Below are positions 1 through 5,124 of a stretch of DNA of 5,474 nucleotides, in pieces. The notes under the pieces were generated by a model that saw nothing but the letters and a program-made list of their open reading frames with translations, was not told the DNA's origin and did no database searches. This DNA is from Methanomassiliicoccales archaeon (lineage in GTDB: Archaea; Thermoplasmatota; Thermoplasmata; Methanomassiliicoccales; JACIVX01): assembly GCA_028679985.1 (NCBI GenBank), contig JAJRAH010000159.1, positions 1 to 5,474 on the forward strand. Direction: 5' to 3'. Positions within the stretch are counted from its first letter, which is position 1. Each line of letters opens with the position of its first letter. The position numbers were made by a program, and so were the translations under genes.

Positions 1-1130
1 AGAGAGAATCGCTCTCCTCTTAGACTGATATCCACCCTCTTTTCGACGGCGACTCTCACTGGGTCATCAGGAAGCATGCCAGGGATCGCATCCCTCAGCG
101 GATCGAACTCGTCCAGCTCACTGCGGGACATCGGGACGACTTCCAGCCCCGTCTTTCCGTGCAAGGATCTAGGCAACCGGATCAGTCGCTTCACGTCGCT
201 TGTGACCGGCTCATCGACCTGTCCTTCCAGTTGTTCTTTTATGCTTCCCTCAAGCATCCTGATGAAGAGCAGCTGCCCCTTCTGGCCAGAGAAGACCTCA
301 AGAGTGTTGTTCTCCAGCATGATGTCTGCTCCTCTCTTGCCGCCCCTTCTTGAGAAAAGATCGCTGAGCATCTCTTCGACAACCTTGTCTGGGAGATCCT
401 TCGCGATCGTATGTCGTGTGCGAATCTCCTGTATGGAAAGCCCTTCTAGATCGTCAAGCAGCATCTCGATTCCGACTCTCATTCTTCTCTTCCAGCCGGC
501 TGAGGCGGTGGGAGGAACCAGTCGGGCCTTGCTCACCCTGATCACCTGCTTGAACTGGCGTTTCTCGAACGCCCTTTCTTCGAACACCCAGTCAAAATCC
601 AAGTCGGTTCCGGTAATGTAATCGACAATCTCCCGTCTTTCATGACTCTTCAGGCCCATCACGCGCGGATCGGATACGTGGACATGATAGCCTCGTCCTC
701 CGGAGAATACGACTTTGATATCGTTCGCGTTGAACCCGAGATCACCGAGGATGAAGTCGTCCAGAAGCCGCGCCATTTCACTCTTGACTTTTGCCAGCAT
801 GTCCGTGTACGTCAGCCCCTCCGCGCCTCTGATATGATCTGCATCGAGATCGAAGATCAGATCCGCCCCAAGCCACTTCTTCTCCTCCATCGTCGCAGCG
901 GCAGGTAGCTCATAGTAGGCGGATGAGTAGTAGACGTGAGCAGGAATCCGCTCTCTCAGAAACTCGTTCAGGTCGGACGCTCGTGGGAAAGCGAGGTGGC
1001 GTTGCACGTAACTCTTGTCGAAAAACATGAAGCCGAACTCCCTGCGTCCGAACCTGTTCGGAGGGGGCGGCGGCGACTCAGCGTAATACTTCCTGAACCA
1101 CTTCATCACAAACTCCAGCTCGCCGCCCAT
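1..1130 (-). CDS. priS: DNA primase small (catalytic) subunit PriS, 3' end cut by window edge
   Basis: This is the catalytic subunit of the archaeo-eukaryotic primase, which with PriL makes primers for DNA replication. The minus strand is open for 376 codons from ATG 1130 to the left edge, so the stop lies outside. Visible motifs are FDLDADH at residues 93-99 (catalytic Asp94 and Asp96), SGGRGYHVH at 143-151 (nucleotide-binding loop with the conserved His), a probable third metal Asp at 306, and RLPRSLHGKTGL at 318-329. Together these identify the family firmly. The N-terminus (WFRKYYAES near residue 11) matches the usual family start, and an in-frame TAG at 1139-1137 leaves ATG 1130 or Met9 as starts; I prefer 1130. 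A GGATG about 11 bases upstream is only a weak ribosome site. There is no cysteine in the visible part, so the zinc-binding cysteines of the Pyrococcus-type enzyme are absent. Archaeal family members are roughly 350-400 residues, so little is missing. Confidence 0.95.
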   Translation of the reverse strand, partial: MGGELEFVMKWFRKYYAESPPPPPNRFGRREFGFMFFDKSYVQRHLAFPRASDLNEFLRERIPAHVYYSSAYYELPAAATMEEKKWLGADLIFDLDADHIRGAEGLTYTDMLAKVKSEMARLLDDFILGDLGFNANDIKVVFSGGRGYHVHVSDPRVMGLKSHERREIVDYITGTDLDFDWVFEERAFEKRQFKQVIRVSKARLVPPTASAGWKRRMRVGIEMLLDDLEGLSIQEIRTRHTIAKDLPDKVVEEMLSDLFSRRGGKRGADIMLENNTLEVFSGQKGQLLFIRMLEGSIKEQLEGQVDEPVTSDVKRLIRLPRSLHGKTGLEVVPMSRSELDEFDPLRDAIPGMLPDDPVRVAVEKRVDISLRGERFS

Positions 1131-1132
1131 CG

Positions 1133-1231
1133 TTATCTAGACATCCTTTCGACTATTTTCCTTTGCCGTTCCAGCTGACCGTTCGAGCCTTTCCAGAACG
1201 TCGCAATCACATCGTCCACAAGAGAGACCAA
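1133..1231 (-). CDS. Possible small leader ORF upstream of priS (up to 32 aa)
   Basis: The minus strand has a short open frame from TTG 1231 to TAA 1135-1133, ending two bases before the priS ATG (TAACGATG). The predicted product is an amphipathic, charged peptide ending in KIVERMSR. Internal GTG codons at 1219 and 1210 are alternative starts. If the AT-rich box at 1233-1242 is the promoter, transcription would begin near 1210, so GTG 1210 could be a leaderless start while TTG 1231 would be too far upstream. An in-frame TAA lies two codons before TTG 1231. I do not recognise the peptide. It may be a real small gene translationally coupled to priS, an upstream regulatory ORF, or chance. The tight spacing and the lack of any other explanation for the roughly 100 bases are the only support. 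Confidence 0.3.
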   Translation of the reverse strand: MVSLVDDVIATFWKGSNGQLERQRKIVERMSR

Positions 1232-1273
1232 GGTTTAATTATTGCAAAGAAGATATGCGCGGCGAGGCTCTAG
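1232..1273. promoter_or_regulatory. Compact divergent promoter region with shared AT-rich TATA-like box
   Basis: The AT-rich stretch TTTAATTATT at 1234-1243 sits in an otherwise GC-rich gap. On the plus strand it reads as an archaeal TATA box about 35 bases before ATG 1274, with a GAGG at 1264-1267 spaced six bases from the start. On the minus strand the same stretch (AATAATTAAA) is the only AT-rich box upstream of priS and its possible leader ORF. One box may therefore serve both directions, or each direction may use part of it. Transcription start sites are inferred, not seen. Confidence 0.55.
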
Positions 1274-1885
1274 ATGAAGGCCTACGTAAGAGTCGAATAC
1301 AGCAGCGAGGGCAAATCTCCGAAGGAAGTAGAGAAGGCATTCATTGAGAATGGATTCCAGAAGGCCAAGGGATCCGCCGTCTTCGAAACCGATGTTGCTG
1401 ATGAGACTGAATTCGACATCAAGCTCGGGAGATTGCATGAGGCACTCAAGCACTCCGGCGTGATGTACGCGCCTTCTTTCGGGAAGCCTCCTGAGGGCAT
1501 GCAGGCGCTCCCTGCTAGCTATCAAGGACGCCTGGAGAAGTGGAGAGAGATCGGAGCGGATGTCGGAGAGCTCGGAAGTCTGCTCGAGACGGACGTCGAA
1601 CGCTTCAAAGCGCGCGCGATCGAGATGGCCAAGGATCAGGCCGAGAAGATTGCGGCGGACAGGGAAAAGGAGCTCTCTGAGGTCGAGGCGAAGGAACGGA
1701 TCGATAAGGCTAGAGATAGGATCGTGGAATCCGCGAAGGTCGAGGGAGGACAGACGTTCCATCAGCTTGCGAGTGCGGTAGGGATCGATGAGGAAGTGCT
1801 CTCGCAGATGATCGACGAGCTCGTGGAGAAGGGCAAGATCAAGGCCGAGCAGCGGGGGCGCAGAGTCGTCTACGTCGCTTCCTGA
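1274..1885 (+). CDS. Conserved-looking hypothetical protein with C-terminal winged-helix-like domain
   Basis: This 203-residue protein matches no named family I can recall. Residues 1-68 show a likely beta-alpha-beta-alpha-beta pattern (MKAYVRVEY; helix 15-27; SAVFETDV at 34-41; helix 47-61; VMYAPSF at 63-69), which would fit a small ferredoxin-like fold. Residues 83-156 are highly charged and helical, with Glu/Lys/Arg and Ala spacing suggestive of a coiled coil. Residues 158-203 resemble a winged helix: TFHQLASAVGIDEEVLSQMIDELVEKGKIK followed by a basic hairpin (RGRRVVYV). Nucleic-acid binding is a reasonable inference; the target is unknown. No signal peptide or membrane segment is visible, so it should be cytosolic. 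It is transcribed divergently from priS out of a roughly 40-base region, so it could act in or report on replication, but only position suggests this. A T-run terminator follows directly, so it appears monocistronic. Confidence 0.85.
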   Translation: MKAYVRVEYSSEGKSPKEVEKAFIENGFQKAKGSAVFETDVADETEFDIKLGRLHEALKHSGVMYAPSFGKPPEGMQALPASYQGRLEKWREIGADVGELGSLLETDVERFKARAIEMAKDQAEKIAADREKELSEVEAKERIDKARDRIVESAKVEGGQTFHQLASAVGIDEEVLSQMIDELVEKGKIKAEQRGRRVVYVAS

Positions 1886-1905
1886 GTGAAGATACTTTTT
1901 TTCAC
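1886..1905 (+). terminator. T-run terminator after the winged-helix gene
   Basis: Seven consecutive T residues (1896-1902) follow the TGA stop within about 11 bases, which is the usual archaeal intrinsic termination signal. GTGAA at 1886-1890 can also pair with TTCAC at 1901-1905 around a loop of ten bases. The T-run overlaps this pairing, so the run rather than the hairpin is probably the active element. Confidence 0.6.
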
Positions 1906-1912
1906 GGCAGTC

Positions 1913-1999
1913 TGCGATGTTACTTCTTGGAGTGCATACTCTGTTGGTCGCCGCACTGCTCGGCTTGATGCAATGTCAGATTGCCCGCCATCGCATCAA
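1913..1999. repeat. Two overlapping inverted repeats upstream of htpX
   Basis: TGCGATG at 1913-1919 is a perfect inverted copy of CATCGCA at 1989-1995. TTGATGC at 1965-1971 is a perfect inverted copy of GCATCAA at 1993-1999. The right arms share three bases, so the two pairings are mutually exclusive. A smaller nested set (TGCAT 1933-1937 with ATGCA 1968-1972; GCCG 1950-1953 with CGGC 1961-1964) also exists. All of it lies upstream of the htpX TATA box, so it would act as DNA (an operator) unless a second promoter transcribes it. Seven-base arms in this span could arise by chance. No credible coding frame was found in the gap. Confidence 0.35.
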
Positions 2000-2004
2000 A
2001 CAAT

Positions 2005-2044
2005 TCTTATATAGGGGTTCTATGATTGAAGTGGGTCGAGGTGA
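2005..2044 (+). promoter_or_regulatory. htpX promoter (TATA box) and strong Shine-Dalgarno
   Basis: TTATATA at 2007-2013 is a good archaeal TATA box. Transcription would start near 2035, giving a leader of roughly 15 bases. GAGGTGA at 2038-2044 is a near-full match to the archaeal 16S anti-Shine-Dalgarno and is six bases from ATG 2051. This fixes the htpX start and is the strongest ribosome-binding site in the window. Confidence 0.75.
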
Positions 2045-2050
2045 AAACAG

Positions 2051-2920
2051 ATGGGAGCGATCGCGCGGACAACAGGTCTGTTCGCGTTCATGTTTGGACT
2101 ATTTATCGTAATCGGATGGGTAGTCGGCACCGTATTCATTGGTGACTGGTTAATGGGTATGGTGTTCTTCATCATCCTGGCGGCGGCCTTCAATCTGATT
2201 GCGTATTTCTATTCGTCCAAGATAGTCCTTTTCTCTTACAGAGCTAAGATTGTCGACGAGAGGCAGGCGCCGAGGCTCTATCGCATAGTCAAGCAGGTGG
2301 CCTTCAAGGCGAACATGCCGATGCCCAAGGTAGCCTTGGTCCCGACCGATACGCCGAACGCATTTGCGACCGGCAGGAACCCGAAGAACGCGGTTGTGGC
2401 TGCTACCGAAGGGATCCTGAAGACTCTCAGCGACGAGGAACTGGAGGGCGTTCTCGCTCATGAGATGGCGCACGTCAAGGACAGGGACATCTTGGTCATG
2501 ACGATCGCCGCGACGTTGGCCGGGGCGATATCGATCGCAGCAAGGTTCGCACTGTTTAGCTCGTTATCTGGCGGAAGGAGGGACTCGGGGGCAGGAGCGA
2601 TAATGTTGATCGCGGCCATAACCGCGCCTCTCGCCGCTCTGTTGATCCAGCTCGCAATATCGAGAAGCCGCGAGTACAAGGCGGACGAGGAGGGTGCGAT
2701 GATCATCGCTCGGCCGCTCAGCCTCGCTAGGGCGCTTGAAAAGCTGGAAGCTGCCAACACGAAGAAACCGCTCCGATACGGAAACCCCGCATCTGCATCG
2801 TTGTGGATAGTGAATCCGTTCAGCGGGAGCGGTCTGGTGAGAATATTCTCGACTCACCCGCCGATTGCGGAGAGGGTGAAGAGGCTCCGGCTAATGGCCG
2901 GCAAGATGGGGCAGTTCTGA
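2051..2920 (+). CDS. htpX: HtpX-family membrane zinc metalloprotease
   Basis: This is a peptidase M48 (HtpX) protein, a membrane-bound zinc endoprotease that in bacteria degrades misfolded membrane proteins with the catalytic site facing the cytosol. The 289-residue length is normal for the family. Two hydrophobic segments lie at about 9-30 and 34-57. A cytosolic stretch follows with the conserved NAFATGR at 103-109. HEMAH at 137-141 supplies the two zinc His and the catalytic Glu138. Two further hydrophobic segments lie at about 147-170 and 182-203. SRSREYKADEEGA at 204-216 supplies the third zinc ligand, Glu208. FSTHPPIAERVKRL at 266-279 is the typical C-terminal motif. All catalytic residues are present, so it should be active. 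ATG 2051 is set by the Shine-Dalgarno. It has its own promoter and terminator. No stress-type regulatory motif is evident beyond the inverted repeats upstream. Confidence 0.96.
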   Translation: MGAIARTTGLFAFMFGLFIVIGWVVGTVFIGDWLMGMVFFIILAAAFNLIAYFYSSKIVLFSYRAKIVDERQAPRLYRIVKQVAFKANMPMPKVALVPTDTPNAFATGRNPKNAVVAATEGILKTLSDEELEGVLAHEMAHVKDRDILVMTIAATLAGAISIAARFALFSSLSGGRRDSGAGAIMLIAAITAPLAALLIQLAISRSREYKADEEGAMIIARPLSLARALEKLEAANTKKPLRYGNPASASLWIVNPFSGSGLVRIFSTHPPIAERVKRLRLMAGKMGQF

Positions 2921-2948
2921 GCTTCAACAGTATATCGTGCCGGAGCAT

Positions 2949-2973
2949 GGGTCTTCCCCGAAGACTCTATTTT
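2949..2973 (+). terminator. Hairpin plus T-rich terminator after htpX
   Basis: GTCTTC at 2951-2956 and GAAGAC at 2960-2965 form a perfect six-base stem around CCC, extendable by a G-T and a G-C pair to eight bases (2949-2967). TATTTT follows immediately at 2968-2973. It lies about 30 bases after the htpX stop in the convergent gap. The T-tract is only on the plus-strand side, so it probably serves htpX rather than the opposing PHP gene. Confidence 0.6.
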
Positions 2974-3007
2974 CATCGATTATCGAACGATCACGATTTC
3001 CCTGTGA

Positions 3008-3685
3008 CTAGAATAGAAGGTCATCCTCGAGATCTAGTCTCCTAATGAAGCGGTAAGCGGCCTCAACGTTAGAGACCTCAAGGAGTCGTCTGTGGATGTC
3101 CGTTCCGATTGAAAGCTTGACCTTCCCCTTGAATCCGCGGATCACATCCTCCGCGAGTTCGTAGAATGTCATCCCGTCTCTTCTGTACGGCAGGGCTGTG
3201 TTCAACTCCGCGAACAAGTCTCTCGATGAAAGCATGTCCGCGATCTCTGCGGCTCCCATGCCGGCGAAACAGCTCTTTAGGTCAGAATGAGCCAATCCCA
3301 TGGGGACAGATATCTTCGATAGAATACGATCAAGATCCTCCATATCGTCCCCGTCGTTTGCCTCATCGTTCACGTACTCGAACAGAACGAAGTCCAGCTC
3401 ACCGAGCATGTCGAACGGCAGACGATCAAGAGCGCATCTCTCAGGGTTCACATCGATTTCGACTCCTGCAAGGACCTCTATGGTGCCTTCGTACTTCCGT
3501 CTCAGCTCCTCGATCCTTCGAAGGTACGTCCAGAAGTCTCCGGCCTTGAGGGAAGCGACCTTCGAGGTCTCAAAGTGATCCGTGATTCCGATGTGCGTCA
3601 GGCCATCCTTCGCAGCCCTCTCGACGATGGCCTCCGGCGGGAACAGACCGTCCGAGAACGTAGTGTGGGTGTGGAGGTTGATCAC
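3008..3685 (-). CDS. PHP-domain metal-dependent phosphoesterase
   Basis: This 225-residue protein is a stand-alone PHP domain, a fold that binds two or three metals and usually hydrolyses phosphate esters. Expected ligands are visible in order: HTH (His5, His7), Asp12 in SDG, His37 in ITDHFE, Glu76 in GVEID, His133 in LAHSD, and Asp196 and His198 in GTDIH. The position where many relatives carry a His after the DFV strand reads LDFVLFEYV, so one customary ligand seems replaced, possibly by Glu103. The start is GTG 3685, giving VINLHTHT at the N-terminus as usual for the family. The frame stays open upstream, but that part only reads through the neighbouring gene out of frame. GTG overlaps the stop of the HPS-RraA gene by four bases (GTGA), so the two are almost certainly cotranscribed and translationally coupled. 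The substrate is unknown; a sugar phosphate of the same pathway is an inference from position. Histidinol-phosphatase-like or nucleotide phosphatase roles are alternatives. Confidence 0.9.
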   Translation of the reverse strand: MINLHTHTTFSDGLFPPEAIVERAAKDGLTHIGITDHFETSKVASLKAGDFWTYLRRIEELRRKYEGTIEVLAGVEIDVNPERCALDRLPFDMLGELDFVLFEYVNDEANDGDDMEDLDRILSKISVPMGLAHSDLKSCFAGMGAAEIADMLSSRDLFAELNTALPYRRDGMTFYELAEDVIRGFKGKVKLSIGTDIHRRLLEVSNVEAAYRFIRRLDLEDDLLF

Positions 3686-4977
3686 TGAACCTTTTCCCAC
3701 TTCTCCAACTCCTGGACGCTTGAGAGGGTTCTCCCCCTCTTTATCTCCTCCCTTATCCTGTTCTCCCTTTCGAGGACGTCCAGCGCTCTGTTGGCGATCT
3801 CGACCGCATGCTCCTGAGGGACCATGATGACGCCGCTCTCGTCCCCGATTATCCAGTCCCCAGTGCGCACGATCTGCTCCCCGCAGACGATTTCGTGGCC
3901 TATGCCCCCGAAGCCCTTGGGCTCGCCCGCGTGAGGCGTCACACATCTGGAGAAGCAGGGGAAACCGATCTCGAGTATCGTGTCGATGTCCCTGACGGCC
4001 CCATCGACGACGATCCCACTTATCCCCTTCACCTTGCAACTCCACGATGCCAGCTCGCCCCAGACGGCGATATTGCTCCCGCCGGCATCGACCACGATCA
4101 CATCCCCTTTCTGCGCCTTGTCTATGGCTTCCACCGGTTTCGCCCAGTCGCCCTTCGATGTCTGAACCGTCAGCGCTTTTCCGACCATCTTGACGCCGTG
4201 GCTGATCCTCGGGACTATCCCGATCATCACACCTCGCTTGTGCGCCGCATCAGCGATGTTCGGCGTCGACACCTTCGAGAACGCTTTGAAAAGATCCTCT
4301 TGGGAGTATTTCCTCGATAAGTCTGATGGAATGCTCTCGCCGGTCTCGATCGATTTCTTCAATCTCCTCGCCGCCTCGCTTACGTTCTCGGCTTTGATGA
4401 TGCCTCCGCCGACAATTATGACGGACGCTCCGGCCTTCACCAAAGCAGGCGCTGCCTCGGATGTTATGCCGCCTGCGACCGCGACGGGAATGCTGATTGC
4501 CGAAGAGACCGACCTGACGGTATCGAGCGGGGATCTCCCGCCCTTCATCTGCTCGTCGATTCCCACATGGAGGCAGATGTATGCCGCGCCGAGGCTCTCG
4601 ACTCTCTTCGCCCGTTCGACCTTGTTCTCGACATTCATCATGTCGACCATGATCTTCGTTCCGTACTTCCTCCCGGATAGCACGGATTCCTCTATCGTTC
4701 CATCATCGGAAAGCCCCATGACCGTAACGACGTCCGCCCCCGCCTTCGCAGCGATCTCGACCTCGAACCCACCTACATCCATGGTCTTCATGTCGGCGAC
4801 GATCACGCGACCAGGAAACTCCTTCTTCAACACTCTCAAGACCTCGACCCCCTCGCTCTTTATCAGGGGCGTGCCGGCCTCGATCCAGTCGACTCCACCT
4901 TCGACGGCCTCCCGACCAATCTCGACCGCTCTCTTCAGGTGCATCAGGTCTAAGGCCACCTGCAACACAGGCTTCAT
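3682..4977 (-). CDS. Fusion of 3-hexulose-6-phosphate synthase and an RraA-like domain
   Basis: This 431-residue protein has two domains. Residues 1-212 are 3-hexulose-6-phosphate synthase of the OMP decarboxylase superfamily, which interconverts ribulose 5-phosphate plus formaldehyde and hexulose 6-phosphate. Visible are LQVALD at 5-10, EAGTPLIKSEG at 33-43, the catalytic DMKTMD at 62-67 (Asp62, Lys64, Asp67), His137 in CLHVG, and the phosphate-binding loops AGGI (168-171) and VGGGI (189-193). After a linker (213-235), residues 236-431 are RraA-like: GDVIVVDAGG at 291-300, GELAS at 307-311, GIVVDGAVRD at 321-330 and GDESGVIMVP at 378-387. Arg329 and Asp330 match the pyruvate- and metal-binding pair of RraA-fold HMG/CHA aldolases, so this half may be an enzyme. 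Archaea lack the RNase E that bacterial RraA inhibits. Such fusions are known and annotated as bifunctional HPS/ribonuclease regulator. It heads an operon with the PHP gene. ATG 4977 is the start. Confidence 0.93.
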   Translation of the reverse strand: MKPVLQVALDLMHLKRAVEIGREAVEGGVDWIEAGTPLIKSEGVEVLRVLKKEFPGRVIVADMKTMDVGGFEVEIAAKAGADVVTVMGLSDDGTIEESVLSGRKYGTKIMVDMMNVENKVERAKRVESLGAAYICLHVGIDEQMKGGRSPLDTVRSVSSAISIPVAVAGGITSEAAPALVKAGASVIIVGGGIIKAENVSEAARRLKKSIETGESIPSDLSRKYSQEDLFKAFSKVSTPNIADAAHKRGVMIGIVPRISHGVKMVGKALTVQTSKGDWAKPVEAIDKAQKGDVIVVDAGGSNIAVWGELASWSCKVKGISGIVVDGAVRDIDTILEIGFPCFSRCVTPHAGEPKGFGGIGHEIVCGEQIVRTGDWIIGDESGVIMVPQEHAVEIANRALDVLERENRIREEIKRGRTLSSVQELEKWEKVQ

Positions 4978-5002
4978 GATTCCTGCTTAAGACGTGTGAG
5001 CT

Positions 5003-5010
5003 GTTATAAA
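5003..5010 (-). promoter_or_regulatory. TATA box for the HPS-RraA/PHP operon
   Basis: On the minus strand TTTATAAC runs from 5010 to 5003, about 30 bases before ATG 4977. Transcription would start around 4981, leaving a leader of only a few bases. The AGGA at 4984-4981 is too close to the ATG to be a normal ribosome site, which fits a leaderless or near-leaderless transcript. Confidence 0.6.
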
Positions 5011-5025
5011 CTCTTTCGAGGGACT

Positions 5026-5058
5026 TAGCGACGCTAGAACGCTCGATCCAAGTGAGCG
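5026..5058. repeat. Two inverted repeats in the divergent intergenic region
   Basis: TAGCGACGCTA at 5026-5036 is a perfect 11-base palindrome around a central A. Next to it, CGCTC at 5040-5044 and GAGCG at 5054-5058 are inverted arms separated by nine bases. GCGAC occurs in both elements (5028-5032 and 5056-5060). They lie between the two divergent TATA boxes, where a dimeric regulator could affect both the HPS-RraA operon and the ATPase gene. This is a candidate operator only. Confidence 0.35.
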
Positions 5059-5093
5059 ACTCCTGCATTGAGTGCTATGGCTGGGCAAAACAC

Positions 5094-5100
5094 TATAAAA
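5094..5100 (+). promoter_or_regulatory. TATA box for the KaiC-like ATPase gene
   Basis: TATAAAA at 5094-5100 is a near-ideal archaeal TATA box whose centre is 28 bases before ATG 5125. The predicted start of transcription falls within a few bases of the start codon, and no Shine-Dalgarno-like sequence is present before the ATG. The transcript is therefore likely leaderless, which also supports ATG 5125. Confidence 0.7.
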
Positions 5101-5124
5101 CCGCAAAAGGATTATCAGCGGTCT

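Noticed and set aside
76..908. Plus-strand open frames across the priS region.
   Set aside because: They are antisense shadows of priS, which has all the primase motifs on the minus strand.
1235..1762. Minus-strand open frame of 175 codons opposite the winged-helix gene.
   Set aside because: The plus-strand frame has the promoter, the terminator and a sensible domain layout; the reverse reading has none and would end inside the divergent promoter region.
1906..2006. Possible tRNA or other known structured RNA in the gap before htpX.
   Set aside because: The arms do not form a cloverleaf and no T-loop or anticodon-loop consensus is visible.
1917..2111. Plus-strand 64-codon frame across the gap before htpX.
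   Set aside because: It starts upstream of the htpX TATA box, has no ribosome site and overlaps the htpX start in another frame. Its hydrophobic beginning is not enough to support a gene.
2974..3007. AT-rich ATCGAT-type repeats in the convergent gap as a terminator for the PHP gene.
   Set aside because: The pairing is short and irregular and no T-run follows on the minus strand, so no terminator can be supported for the PHP gene.
3686..4045. Upstream in-frame extension of the PHP gene, giving a 345-residue protein.
   Set aside because: The extra 120 residues read through the RraA-coding region out of frame and are low-complexity, rich in Arg and Gly. PHP proteins normally begin just before the HxH motif, which matches GTG 3685.
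4190..4990. Long plus-strand open frame of 266 codons opposite the HPS domain.
   Set aside because: It is antisense to a gene with clear catalytic motifs, its composition (Ser/Thr/Pro/Ile rich) is that of a reversed coding strand, and it has no family motif.
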